NCBI RefSeq assembly: GCF_020740795.1
Contig: NC_067312.1
Coordinates: forward strand, 37,610,905-37,674,904
Direction of reading: 5' to 3'
From: Apus apus
Taxonomy: Eukaryota; Chordata; Aves; Apodiformes; Apodidae
DNA length: 64,000 nt
Below, piece after piece: positions 1 to 13,500 of the stretch; positions within the stretch are counted from its first letter, which is position 1, and each line of letters opens with the position of its first letter. The position numbers and the translations under genes were made by a program. A model generated the notes under the pieces. The model was not told where the DNA came from and did not search any database. It was given only the letters and a program-made list of their open reading frames with translations.

Positions 1-2085
1 TTTTTTTTTCCCCCACTGAAAACATCAGGTCCTTTTTCACAAAGCTGCTCCTAATCTAGCTGGCCTCCAGCTTGTATAGCAACATGGAGTTAGTCCATCC
101 CGTGTGCAGGACTGCATTCACTTCTGTCACACTGCACAGTGTTACACTTGTCTTCCAGCCTGTGTGTGTCTCTCAACTAGCTGACGTATCAACTACTTGC
201 CTCAATTTTTTATCCTACACTAACTTATTAGAGCACACTCTCTCCAGCCATGCTTGGTTGTCTCTCTGTAATTTTACTTTTTGACAGATTTCCTGGCAGC
301 TCCCAACTTACTGTTTCCCCAATGATTTGAGCTGAGGCCATATGGCTGGTCAAGGGACTGGTGGACATGAGGAAATCCAGAGCCATGGCTGATTTCAAAC
401 AATCCCTGAGTGGCCAAAAAGAGACCTGTTTTCTGCAAGGGCTCACAATGTGTCAAACTGAGCACTGTAATTAACTTCAGGTGACCTCTGGTCAACAAAA
501 CATGGGCAGCTCTTAAACTGGAAGTATATCTGACTGAAAATTGGTGTAATATTTGAGCTCCACTGTGTATTGTATTTAAGAGAAGAGCATAAAGAGAGAG
601 CTCATGCTGGGCATGAATCCCAGGCTGCACTCACTTGCAGGTAACTGCTTCATACAGAAAAGGCAAAGTCTTTCCATTCCCATGGTCATTGTTCAATACA
701 GTAAAGTAGTGCTTGACTGCAGCTAACTGCTCTTTATACAGATGTGGCAGGAACTGATCTCTGTTAATTCCAAACAGCAAATTACATCTCACAGTAGTTG
801 CCCTTTACTGGTAGCTGTGTGGAGAACTGTATCAGTATGTTGCTTCAGGCAGCCTCAGATCACAGAATTCATTGGTGTTTGATCTCCACCAGTCTGCTCA
901 GCGGAAGATTGAGGTAGTATTTGACCTGAATGTATCTTTAGGGATGAAAAATTTCATTTGCTTAAATTAATTTACTTCCACTACCAAACTGTGGCTCAGT
1001 TGTTGACCTCAGATAATCCCTGAACAGCACATATAGTGGAAGGATTGATATCAGTTGCATCTGACTGCCAGTTTGGAACAACAGTTAAATTATGCTGACC
1101 TATTTATAAAGTTTTGGGCAGGTGGGTCTGACAGTATATCTACATATGAAAGTGGGACAGCAATTGTCCCTGTTTGGGCCCTACACATTTTTCTTGGGTG
1201 CCATCAACTTTTGGATGTCCTGGTTAAAACTGTGTTAGCAATTGTTATTTTATGACTTTGGGCTGTAAATTAGGGCAGCCAGTGACCTCCCACTACTCAG
1301 CACTGCCCCCAGAAGCCTTCAGAAGGTCCAGCAAAAAAAGTCTGTGGGACTTCATGCGATCACTGTGATAGATGATTTCTTAGAGTTCAGTTCAGCTAAA
1401 CTGAATGGAACCATAAATTTTTGCCATTGTTTCCTGAGTAGCAAATTGAGACAGGAATTGAGTTTTGGACTTATGACCCCTGAGCCCAGATGTAGGACAC
1501 AGAACAGTTTTTTCAACTTGTTCCTGAATAATTAACTGAGGGAGTAATTAACATCATATGAGTCCTTTGAATTGAAGAAGTAAATGTCTCTGTTGCATCC
1601 TAAGCAGCACAGCAGGGCAGTGACCCAGCTGTAGTCTGCATCCGTACTTAGCCTCACTTGAAAAGAGGTGGTGGCAGAACAGGATCTCAGTTAATACCCT
1701 CTCTCTCACATCTGAATTTTTTGACTTAATTTAGGCCAACATGTTGAAAGTTAATGACAATTGAACAGCAGTCTGGCAGCTAGCTCAGGAGAGTCTGAGC
1801 ACCAAAGCACATGGAAGCTTATCCTCAGATTTTCACTAAGACGTAAGTCTGCAAGTGACTTCTAATGAGCATGAATAGGAAGCTGGACCAGGCAGCTGCA
1901 ATTCCCGAGGTCACCTGCTTCCAGCTCTGTGGAAGGCTGACTGAGGATTGGCATGTGGAATTCCTGTCCTGTTTTAGTGTCTCATTGTAGCTTCAAATAT
2001 TTTAGTCTTCTGAACTGAGCATTCCCAAAATGTCATTCATAATTCTACATTAGCCATTAAAGACAACACTTTTATATAATTCTCA
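1..2085. other. Intergenic, nothing recognised
   Basis: AT-rich sequence with short random open frames only. I see no exon with good splice sites, no repeat family and no RNA gene. Confidence 0.6.
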
Positions 2086-2662
2086 CTGGTGAGGCTGCAC
2101 CTTGAGCACTGTGTTCTGTTCTAGGACCCTCACTACAGGAAGGATATTGAGTTGCTGGAGCGTGGCCAGAAAACAGCCACCACACTGGTGAAGGGTCTAG
2201 AGAACAAGTCATATGAGGACCAGCTGAGGGAACTTGGCATGTTTAGTTTGGAGAAGAGGAGGCTGAGGGGAGACCTCATTGCCCTCTAAAACTTCCCAGA
2301 AGGAGATTGTAAGGAGATGGGTGTTGGCCTCTTCCCCCAAGTGAATAATGATGGGACCAGAGGAAATGGTTGCAGGTTGTGGCAGGGGAGGTTTAGACTG
2401 GGTATTAGGAGGAATTTCTATACTGAAAGAGTGATCAGGCACTGGAACAGCCTGCCTAGGGCAGGGGTTGAGTCACCATCCTTGGAGGTGTTCAAGAAAT
2501 GTGCAGATGAGTAACTTCAGGGTATGCTCTAGTGGCTGAGATTGCAGATTGCGTGTTGTGGGGGTTTTTTGGGTATGGTTTTGTGGAGTTTTATGGGTTT
2601 ATATTTTTGTTTATGGTTGGACTCAGTGATCTCAGAGGTCCTTTCCAAACATTATTATTCTA
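2086..2662 (+). mobile_element. CR1 LINE 3' fragment
   Basis: This is a 5'-truncated CR1 retrotransposon copy. It contains the end of ORF2 in broken frames: the region of RPHLEYC and ERGQKT, the [20 protein letters not shown] segment, then RFRLGIRRNFYTERVIRHWN. The 3' UTR block with TGGTTGGACTCAGTGATCTC follows, and the copy ends near TATTATTCTA. Stops and frame changes show it is dead. 5' truncation is the normal outcome of LINE target-primed insertion. Confidence 0.9.
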
Positions 2663-5600
2663 AAAAAAACCCCACCATCCTCTCCCCCCCAAATCAATCA
2701 AGCTTAAAGGAAGTCCGCAAGACCCACTTGAATCCATAGCTTTTGAGTACAATCAGAACTTTGAAATGCAAAATGCCTTTCAGTTTGAAGAATTACCCAT
2801 GAAGACGCAATAATATCCAAACCAGCATATCTTATTCTGTGTCCATCATGCAATGTAAGAGTATGAGAATTATTTAAGTGCTTTAAATCCCTCTAATTGT
2901 TTGTATTTAATACACTCTTCAGAATTCAGACTAAATCTTAATATATTAATATCATATTAGGTTTCCTACCAAGCCAGACATGAAATTAACTTAATATTTG
3001 AATGATGGAAGCATTTGCTGTGAAGTTCTTCTGCTTGGAGCACTAAATCACTTTCCATCAGGTAGATTCCTCAGAGATATATACAACAGGAGGATTTCTG
3101 GTAGCATCACTGAGTTTGTATATTTCCTGGTTCCTCAATTACATAGCAGGCCTGGTCTCAGTGGTCAAGATTGCACAGGTGCCAGTGGTCATCTCTCATC
3201 AGCTGAAACTGGCCCTCATGGCTTGTGTGGACCTACCTGATCCTCTGGATTGTTTTGATTACAAGGTCAAAACTTTCTGGATCACTGCATCTCCTGCTTA
3301 AATAAAAACATCCCTTCAGTAATAAACCTGAGACACAAAAAACTTCAGATAGCATCAAGCAAAGATGCTATCCTTTGCTTCTTTATGGTTAATCTAAAGA
3401 GTGTGTACACATTCTAGCTACAAGTATGACAGGTAATACCAGCCAGAAAAGACATTAACAGTACAATCACAAGGTATAAAGTGATAAAGTATTCAATATT
3501 TGAAAGAACACAAGCTCCAGCTTCATGCTAACATATCTGTTACCTTGCTTTGTATAAAAAATGGAGATGCTTTCCTCCTGCATTCTGCAATATGCCAAAT
3601 ACTTTGCCAGATGTTTTGCATTGTGTGATAAGTTTGGACAGAAGAAAAAGTTTCTACCTCAAGTCCTGTTAAAAACTCAAACTCTCATATGTATAAAATA
3701 CATGACTAATCCCTCCTTGGATGTTTAATATTTCTTTTGCTTTAATAAACTTTGAACTTAAGGAACACCAGCCATGTTTCCTAGGTGATTCAGGTATAAT
3801 GTACTCTGATAAAATACAAACATGTAGCTGTTGGAACAGACTTAAGGTCAAAATTGAAAAAATATGCCTTTACCCAAGTTAGACAATTATGTCTCCTCAC
3901 ACATACTATCAACTCTTGTATTTAACTTCTACAAGGGTATCACAATCATGAGTCATAGATTAAATTACCCTCTCTGCAAATGTGCTTGCGCATAAAGCCC
4001 TAATACTGTGCACTAGTGTGTGTGGCAGTGTGTGAACTGGGGAGTTTGGTAAGGGTTGGGATTGAAGACTGAAATTCTCTTGGTGGGCAGAGGTAAGGGG
4101 ATGGAGTTTGACTAGATGTACACCCGACTTGCTTTCTCCATTTGGTGAAATATTAGCATGGAATAGATATTGATCTAAAATTAATAGACTTTCTGGAGAA
4201 CTACACAGAGCTCTGATGTTCAAATTAAATTTCTGTAGACACATCTATGTTACTATTCTTTAAGTACATAATAGATCATTATGAAACAAATTGGATAGCT
4301 CAAGTATTAGCACAGAATGGATTTGCTGTCTTTTTCCTCTGCGCGAATGTGTACACTAATTGGAAACCTCAGGGATCCCAAGAGAGAAGCCAGACAGCTG
4401 GCTGTTTACCCTCTGTTTGCCAGCAAATTCCAAATAATTACTTTCACCTACCTACATTCTTGATTCCTTTTAATTAATATAACACAGTTATTTATGTGAA
4501 TAAGGATGAAATTGTGCTTTTTGTGGCCTTTAAATGTAACAGTGTTGGTCTAGATCCATGAAAGCACTAAAGGCAATAAAACAAGAACAGTTTAAAGTTG
4601 TGTACTTTTCTCCATCAATTATGTTTGATTGCTCAAAGGAAGAACTGGAAATCAGCAGTCAGGGATGCACAATTTAATTACTGGGCAGCCACTGAAGATT
4701 TTGATTTATCACCATTAACTGCCATTAGGCAAGCATCATGAGCTAGTTTTCTTAGGGCATGGTGCCTTCATAATGAAGTCACATTTGCATTACTCTGTAG
4801 TTTGTGGGATATATTTTTCAAGTCTTTTTCTAGTCTCTAGCCCTATAACCTCTCTTTGCCAGCACAGAAATTCACACCGGCTTTCTTTACTTCAGTTTCA
4901 GACTAGCACTCTTACCCACAACCTTCATTTTAATGGTTTATACTGCCACTTCTCACCTTCTGCTCTTTGTTACACACTCTTACCTTGGTCTTGTGGGGTG
5001 TAATCTAACTGAAGGCCTCCTTTTAGACATCCTTCCCATACCTCTCCTTTTACGTACTTCAGCAACTATGGCCTCAGTCCCCAACTTCTGCCTATAAGCT
5101 TCAGTTCTGTTATCCATCTCACTAACTCACTGCCATGGGACCACGTCCTGGATCCTATCTGAACATCTAGTTCTTGGCCTTGGTCATAATGCTTTGGACC
5201 AACTATGAAAAGGAGAAACAGCAGGTAATTTCTGCCTCACATTGGAAACATGTACTCAAAACAATGTGAGCTACTGTGTTTCCTGCTCTGTGAATGCAAA
5301 CACACAGTTGCTTGCTCTTTCTTTGTAGAGGTCTAAACTACTGCACCTTTATCCATGGGCCTTTTTGAAAGCAAGCTGAAACTTTTTGCAACTATAACAT
5401 TTTAGATTCTCTTAACAGCCTGTTTTTGTAGGAAGCCAGATGAAAGTTTTTGTAGCCAGAAATGGGCCACCATGTTGTATGGGATTGAATAAAAAGGAAT
5501 GGAGATCCTAGCTGGGAGCATGATTGCCTTTGTCTCTTCTGGGCCCTCCCTTGAGATTTCTTTTCTCATTTGTTTCACTGGGATTATTATCTTCCAGTCA

Positions 5601-6541
5601 ATACCTGCTGTAAATGCTGTTACACTCATTACAATAAGATCATTACTATTTTCTTGAGCAAGCTGAACCTTTTATCTCTCTCCAGAGCGGTAGCAGAATG
5701 ACCCACTGACTCTTGTGAAAAGAGAATCATTTAATATATGAAAGAAAATATTCTATTCAGTGTTCCACATGTGACCGGTATATTAAACAACACATGGATG
5801 CATTAGTTTGGCAGATATTAAGCATCTTCTCTGTGTCCTTCATGGAACAGTCTATCTTGAACAGAATCCTTACCACAGATAGGTCTGCCTACCTGACCCT
5901 CTCTGTATTGATTGCCTTAAACATGAAATGAAGAGTGTACACAGTCCCTTCCAGGGCATGAGGGTACCCATCACTCCCCAGAAAACCTTATTTAATTAGT
6001 TAAACCAACACACTACTTCTATATAGTCTTTTTTTCCTGCTAAAAATTAGTAAAAATCTGATGTGGTCTTCACCTCAGATTTCATTTCATTGCAATTCCT
6101 ACACTCAGAGATTTATAGTATAAAGTGAATAAAATGTGTTCGGTTGGTATCTCTGCTCTTTATGGGTAGGAAAACAAAGCACCCACTTGTCTGTTGAAAT
6201 AATATGGAGGGCAAAAAAATACACATTTTCAAACAGACAAACATACTATTATCTGGCATTGAATAACCTTTTGGTTTATTTGGATGTTAAAAAGATTTGT
6301 TCTCTTTTTTAGGGTCAGGGACTTAATTTGCACAGCAGTTACACTTATCTTCCCAAGGCTGCTGCTTATTTGAGGTTACACTTGAACTACAAGAAAGCTG
6401 TGTTACTTGTTTGAAAAGCTCATATCCAGTAGCTTCTTGTCACCTTATCTACCCAGTATTGTTTACATAACCAATTACTCCAATAGCATGAGTTTGGATT
6501 TGTGTTCTTTTCTTATAAATAAGCAGATTCAGTGGCATGCG

Positions 6542-6565
6542 CACACACACACACACACACACACA
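6542..6565. repeat. (CA)12 microsatellite
   Basis: Twelve uninterrupted CA units, followed by an A-rich stretch (to about 6616) with AAAAC-type units. The open frames across it are low-complexity artefacts. Confidence 0.97.
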
Positions 6566-9177
6566 AGAAGAACAAAACAAGAAAAAAAACAAACCAAAAA
6601 AAACACAACAAAAGAAAAATCCTGTAACAAACTTTTTTTGAGATTGTCATGCCCATTGTTAGGAAATCAGATAACAAACAGCAAAATCTGCACCTGTGTT
6701 TTGCTCCATTTGCTTTTGGGTACAAATTTCTTCCTCACAGATCAGTCCACCTACCTGCTTGAGCACAGCAAAGGACTCTGTGGCTCAAGGGCTTGTAGAA
6801 CTACTGTGAAAAGTGAAATTTAGGCTTATGAAGAGATCTCTCTGCTTTTCTCCGCCAACAACTGGAGTAAAGGGTACAGCAGTGACATCTAATTGCAGCA
6901 TGCAAGGTCCAGAACATGGAAGAAATTATAGACAGTGCTGGTGCCAGCTTTCCAATTAAAATTTGACAGATCTTGTAAAATTACTGTTTTCCTTTAGGAG
7001 GCATCTGTGTTACTAGATAAAACATCCAAACAAAAAGCCCAACACCACCACCTCTCCCCAAGCATCAAAAACACTACAAGAATAAAAGTCCTATGCATGT
7101 TTACTATCTAATTCAGGAAAAGACAAAAATATATAGAAATAAAATAATAACTATTAAAAAAGCAAAGTGAGTGGTAAAGAGAAAGAAAAGATCTTTTCTT
7201 TCCAGCCATACAACACTGGGTAGTTCAGCCTTGCAGTTAGCTACCTCCACCTGAATCAAAATTCCTCTTGTTCTATAAGCCTGCTGTTTAATTTAGGGGC
7301 ATGCTAAGGGAAGCCTTCTGAAGCAGTGCTATAATTACTGTAATGGTGTAAGGAATCAGGTACCTGTATTTTCAGGTAAATTTACTGCAGCAGCTTTCAA
7401 GGTGGGGCTACAGGATTTTTGGAGCAGCTGAAGCTTATTGGTTGGCTAATAAGCTCTGAAATGTGGTGTATAATTCACAAAAAAATTAAATTGCTTATAA
7501 AGAGCAGCTGGCAGCACAAAAAAACTTTTTTCCTCTTTTTTTGGGACTTGATATCTCATACCAGAGCACACTTGAAGTTCAGGATTTGAACTCAGTAGTT
7601 AAGGTAGGTTTAGATGCCCTGTGAAGACAGACCTGTAGCTTGAATCAAGCCTGAGGTCCCAGGTGCACTGAGCTTTTGAGAAACTTCTTGGTTTTGGCAG
7701 CATCTCCAAGGCTCTCTGACTGCCATAGCTAGGCAGGTGCCTCCTGGTAATTCTTGATATTTGGAATAATTACATCCCCTTCCTCTCCTTGTAACAGCAG
7801 AACTGGTGTTCCCTTCACCCACAGACTGCAAAATTATTTATAGAACTGCAGGAAGCCTGTTTTAAATATTGCCTGTCACTTCAATTTTCCAAGCTGAAGC
7901 TTACACAAAAATGTTTTCTGTGCATGATGCTCTCTGTACCAGTTTAATGAGTACAGGGGAAGCTCTGTATGCTCACTTCTTGCTATAAATATCCACTGTT
8001 TATTAGATACCATGTTATATTTTTTTTTTCTCTTGAATTTGCAACTGTATGCATTTTACTTCATTACCTAGTGGAAAGTCCAAAAATGCAGAGATTAACT
8101 GGTTATTTCTGTCAGTGTGCCCTCTGCTCAAATGCTAAGGCATAATGCGTAATATACTTTGATTTTTTCTTGCTGTTTTAGGCCATGCTCAATTGGAACA
8201 TCCCAGTAAAGAGAAAGATTCTATCTCCTTTATCTCTATCCTGAATTCCAGTCCCCAAACGGACATTGAACTCAGGTTAGTAAGAAGGATGGATTACAGC
8301 ACAAAGCTCCCATGCTGACTCCACGAAAGCTTTTCTTTGAGCTTCTTCATTATCTGAACAGCTCTATTAACCAAAACTATTATTTTTACCTCTCAGTTTT
8401 CAAGTTGAGAAAGGAAAAGCAACTTCTTTAATGGCTCACAGATTGATGATTAACATTTTACACGTCCCTGCCGGTAAGTAAAAGAACTGCTTTGTGGACA
8501 GTGAAAATGCTGGAGAGAAGAAAGCGGGAGTCAACTTACGTTATTAAGTTGTACTGCTTCATTAATCACAATCTTTTTTTATTGCCTTGCTCAAAGCCAA
8601 ATCAATTCTACTTCCTGGGAATGAGTTAGATCAAAACCAAGAGCTCTTAATGCACCTTTGACATCTGGCTTAGCAGCTGGCTATCTGCTAATATTGCTCT
8701 TAAGAAATGTCAGGAGTCACATTTACTGTGACCATTCTAGCCCTTCTGATTTAAGCTACTGTAGAGGGCAATGAATTACCTTAAAGGAGCTCCTCTGGAA
8801 AGCCCTAAGTTTTATTCTGGACCCCTGCCAGCCTTGCTACTTCATGAGTATGAACAATCAGACAATTGAACTGATTTGACTTTGCCACTCCTGGAGTTTC
8901 ATTGCCTTTAACCTTGGGATGTAATGATGGTAATGCCATGCTAAGTGCCTTTCCTACCAGGGGGAATAGGGTTTGTCAGCTCAAGTAGGGCACCCATCCT
9001 TGTTAGCTGAAAACTGCACTGAATGGCAGTGAGAGGGGTAATAGATTGAGCATGATTAATACCCCTTTGAATGCAGCTTTTCTCTTACAAGGTTTTTGAA
9101 GGTGGGAAGCACCCAGATGTATTTCTTTCTCTTTTAATTGTAAGCTCATTACTAAACAAGACTGCAGTTGCAGTTAT

Positions 9178-9222
9178 CTTTTTTCTTTTTCTTTTCTTTT
9201 TCCTTCTTTCTTTCCCCCCCTC
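9178..9222. repeat. Polypyrimidine tract
   Basis: A 45-base run of only C and T, ending in seven C's. Confidence 0.95.
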
Positions 9223-10450
9223 AAGAAATTCTTTGATGTCTTCTGAAGACTCAATAACATCACCTAAAAAGCTTACAAGCCTCCTGTCTCCAGGCAGAGC
9301 AGTGATGACTTGGTTTGATTATGAGCTGCATTAAATATGAAAGCAATTGTTCCTCTCTGATGAGGGTGCTGAGAGGGAAGTTTTCTTTTCCTCGCAGTGG
9401 AAGGTAAAGAAATAAGAGCCGATCAGGGAAAATTTCCATTCCACATCAGGGAGCACACACTGGACAGTCCTCAGCTTTCCAATTGCTATGTTGCCTACTT
9501 TCTCTCCTAGTTATTGGACTCATATTGTTATCTGCTTCTGAATCTCTGAGTTGGAAAAAGCTGGGAGATGGGATGAAGACAAAGCTGAACAGCAGTTTGA
9601 CAGTCTTTGTGGTAACTCAGGTCTTCTCAAACTGAAGGCTTTGAGAGAGGCATTAACTTCTTCCACAGATGTTGTGGTCAGAAGAGACTGTTACACTCTT
9701 CTTCTCTGACCAACAGGAATCAGACTCCTGCCCAGAATTGCTCAGGTTTTTGAGCAGGAACTACTGGACTTGCTGAGTCCTCTACAGGGTCCCTATATGC
9801 TCTTATGAGAAGACTTTCTTGTCATATTGAAAATTAAAAGCTCTGACTGACTTTTCCTAGCAAAGCTTTGTTCAGTGCAACAGCCTGTGAACCAAATGGC
9901 GTAGGGACCAGCATGCATTCACTGCTGCCATTCTCACAATCAAAAACACCCAGCTAAGTGGCAGAGTGGATATTGGTGACCTGTGAGACCTTAAATGTCT
10001 CAGCTGTCCTTATCAGGAGGTGAAGATCAGAGACATAATTCTTAAATTACAGTTAAAGAGAAGAATGAAAAACCCTTTGGGACAAATTGGTCCTAAAAGT
10101 ATGGTCCATCTTTGCCTTCTGAGAGAGCAGGGAATGTTGGGGAACATTTACGATGGCTGAGTTTTCTCAGGGGTAGGGAGAGAGATGCTCTTCCTTCTGT
10201 GGGCTGGATGCAAGTCCAGAAGCTGAGCAGCTCTGCTAGCACAGCAATGTGCTCTGGTTAGGAGCCCTTCCTAACAGTGGGATGAACTGTGGCACAAAGC
10301 TGTAGTGTGTCACTGGGCAGTAGGTGGCTTTTGTTGAGAAGGAAGGAGAAACTTCCCCAGAAAATATGTACCTCTTAAGCCTGTGTTGTAGGAATACAAA
10401 AATAACACCTGTCAAAAGCCTACTGTCCCTTATCAACTAGCAATGCCCGT

Positions 10451-10506
10451 TTTAGGCCATTCTATAATACATTATAATTCTATAAATAATAATTTAGGCC
10501 ATTCTA
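10451..10506. repeat. 14-bp direct repeat
   Basis: TTTAGGCCATTCTA occurs at 10451-10464 and again at 10493-10506, flanking 28 AT-rich bases. The origin is unclear; it may be a local duplication. Confidence 0.8.
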
Positions 10507-13500
10507 AAATTTGCAGAGTTGAGGTATTCACCTCAACCTGCAAATATTCACCTGTATCTTCTTCCATTTGGCTTCTACTCCCATTTGTCATTCACTCAGA
10601 TGAGTCCCAGCCACTTACAGAAGGAGAGTCAGGGCAGTTGGAGACGGAATGGGAATCTGTTGAGGACCTGATAGTGGACTTGATGATTATCTGCTTCTGT
10701 TGGAGTTAAACTCATTGTTTTGGGGAGGCTCAAATTCAAACCCAACTGAAGAACGGTAGACAGTTAAATCAGATTTCATGGAGATGGAAAACCGGGGAGT
10801 TCTTCTGGAGTGTTTGTACTACTGTAGCCCCTGAACTAGAGTGTTCTTTTTTCTTGCTGGATTTTATTATCTCCCTGTTTGCCATTGACACCTTCACACT
10901 GCTTCACCTCTTCCTTGCTCCCCTAAATTTACTGCTTCCTTATGTCAAGCACTTTTTGCAGAAACTCAGTCCTTTCACTGCATCCTGTGTTTCTTATCAA
11001 CATATTTCAGCAGAGCAGCCTTCCAAACAACAACTCTGCATGTAGAAAATGAGCTCAGTTGCACATAACATTTTGCAGGAATACAGGCTCTGATTAATTT
11101 CACCTACATTCAGTTGGTTAACATTGTGATTACCCAAAAAAGGAAATGAAAAACACAGGGAAAAAAAACAGTGTGGTGACATTCAGGAATGTTGCACAGT
11201 CTCCCAGAGGCATTGAGCTGACTGACTTACATGGCATGCTCAAATTCCTGGGTTCTGAGAGCAAAGTGTTAAATTTGGAGCTTAACCATATATTTCCATG
11301 GGTATCCACCTGCACTACTTAGCTGCTGGGGCTGCAGCATGTGCATGGAAGTATTCAGCCAAATGCGATGGAGAGAATGTTTCTTCTAATGTTTTGTGTT
11401 ATACATCCCTATCTTTCTGGGCTATCAGGGCTTCAGTTAGAAGTAGAGGACTATGAAAATTACTTAATGCTATCATCTAAATTTCATAAGGAGTAGAATT
11501 TAATTCAGTTTCAGAGAACACTATTTCAAAACGCCTTCTGTTTACAGCTTCCTTCCAAGGCTACAAAGCACTGCCACAGGGGCAACAACACAGAGTAATG
11601 CACCCATCAGCATGTGTATAGCCTATAGGCTGGAATTTCATTCTTAAATGAGAGTTCTCAGTAACCAAGTTCAGTGACAAAGGACTGGCATATATGGTGA
11701 TGAAAGATGATATAAAAAGTTTCCCACCTGCTCTGAATATTTCCTTGGCATCATACCAATCTGCAAGGTGTTTGGCCAAAGACAGATGAGACAGAGAATT
11801 CAGCAAACAACCTTCATAAGACAGAGGTGTCCTTTTATTTATTATGTAGGTTTGTGCAGCCAATGTCCAAAGTCTGCACTTCAGTGAATTTTTTTTTTTT
11901 TCTTTAAACAGATGAATTTATGCAGAAAATCTAGTGTTTGGTAGGGGCTATAAATATGTCTAGCTTGACATTATTTTATTTTACATTTAAAAAATGTGGT
12001 TTCTGTATGCATTCATTAATGCAAATTTTATTATGATTTTCTGCTCTCAGTTCCATCCCTGTCAAGAAATGCTGCTGATTTCAGAGTAGCTATGGCTTAA
12101 TATTACTACACCTTGATGGTCAAATATGTAAAAACTACCTTGCCTCATGTGCTTCTATTTTTCTGTTTAGTTAGAAAAGGTTTCTTAGGGAATCCCTGTG
12201 AACAGTAACTACACAATTATTATTTTTAAAAATCTATATAAAAATAACACTATCACAGCATTCGATACATATGATTATGTGGGTACTTTGCCTACTTAAT
12301 GCTGGAAAAATAATTTCTAATGGAACAAAACAGATTGGTCCAGCATGAAGCACCTCTTTGCTGGATACAAGATGAAATAAATATTTTTACTAGAAGTTGA
12401 TTTTTTCCAACAGAGGATAGCTCACTCATCATGTTGCAATGATGCTCAATGTTGGAAAGAAAGTCAGAGCAGCTCAAAGAGAGGTTTAAGTTCAACACAG
12501 GATTGGAAAGAGAAGCTTGTGGGAAGCAGCCTAAAAAGACACTGGCAAAAGCTTTTAATGCCTGAAACTCAGCTAACAGGGGCCACTCATTAGCTCAAGT
12601 GGATTGAGTCTGTAAATTTAAAATAGACGAATCAGAGATGAATTTGCTGCGCTTATGATTCAGGCACTTGGTGAGCAAATTTTTCATCACACTTGATAAT
12701 AAATAATGAGTTATATACAGCCATTAAATGACTGAGGAATTTTTAACGGAACTTCTGTTGTCACTCTTCTATGGTGAATGTTCTGATTCCTAGTCAGACA
12801 TACTATCTTCTTTTAAATTCCATGAAAACAATGCATCAGGTTTATGTAATTTTCTATTGACTTTCAATGCAATATTCCTCACAGGAAATCTGTGCTGACA
12901 GGGGAACTGTATTCTAATATTAATTGAATTTTTATTTTATTACTCTTTTGACTGTGTATGGATTTTTCTAGCATCAGTCATAAGTGCCCTCAAGTGGGTT
13001 TTGATGGATAACATTATTTTGGCAGACAGCTTGTAGTCTTGGGGCTACAAGTTCAACACCATTGAAAGTGTAAAGTGTATTTTGATTGTACTTACTGAAA
13101 GTTTTCAAACTAAGAAAAAAATAACAAATTTAGAGGTCTTATTTCATACAAAGATTTTGAAGTCTATTGGTTTGGTTCAGTGATGTGTAAAAGGCCTGGT
13201 ACCTACGGTTTTCTCTGTTGGGAGAAGATGTAAACAGTACACGCTTTAGCAGAGCTGGGTATCCTTTAGCATGGCGCATGGAAGGTCAGGAGCAATAACT
13301 TTAAATCCTAGTTTACAAACAGCTGCAGCTTCTCAGCATGCCATTTCAGCAATATGGCAGGATTGCAGAATTTTCCCTTGTGGATGAAAATGTTACAGTT
13401 CAGAATGACTTGCACAGAACAAGTCACCCTGAGACACTGGAATGGTAACTCACCTTGGAGAGGGGCAGAGTGGATTTCATTAGTAACCCAGATGGCACCA

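Noticed and set aside
6407..6823. 138-codon open frame
   Set aside because: It passes through the (CA)12 microsatellite and an A-rich tract, giving repeated His-Thr and Lys; an artefact of simple sequence.
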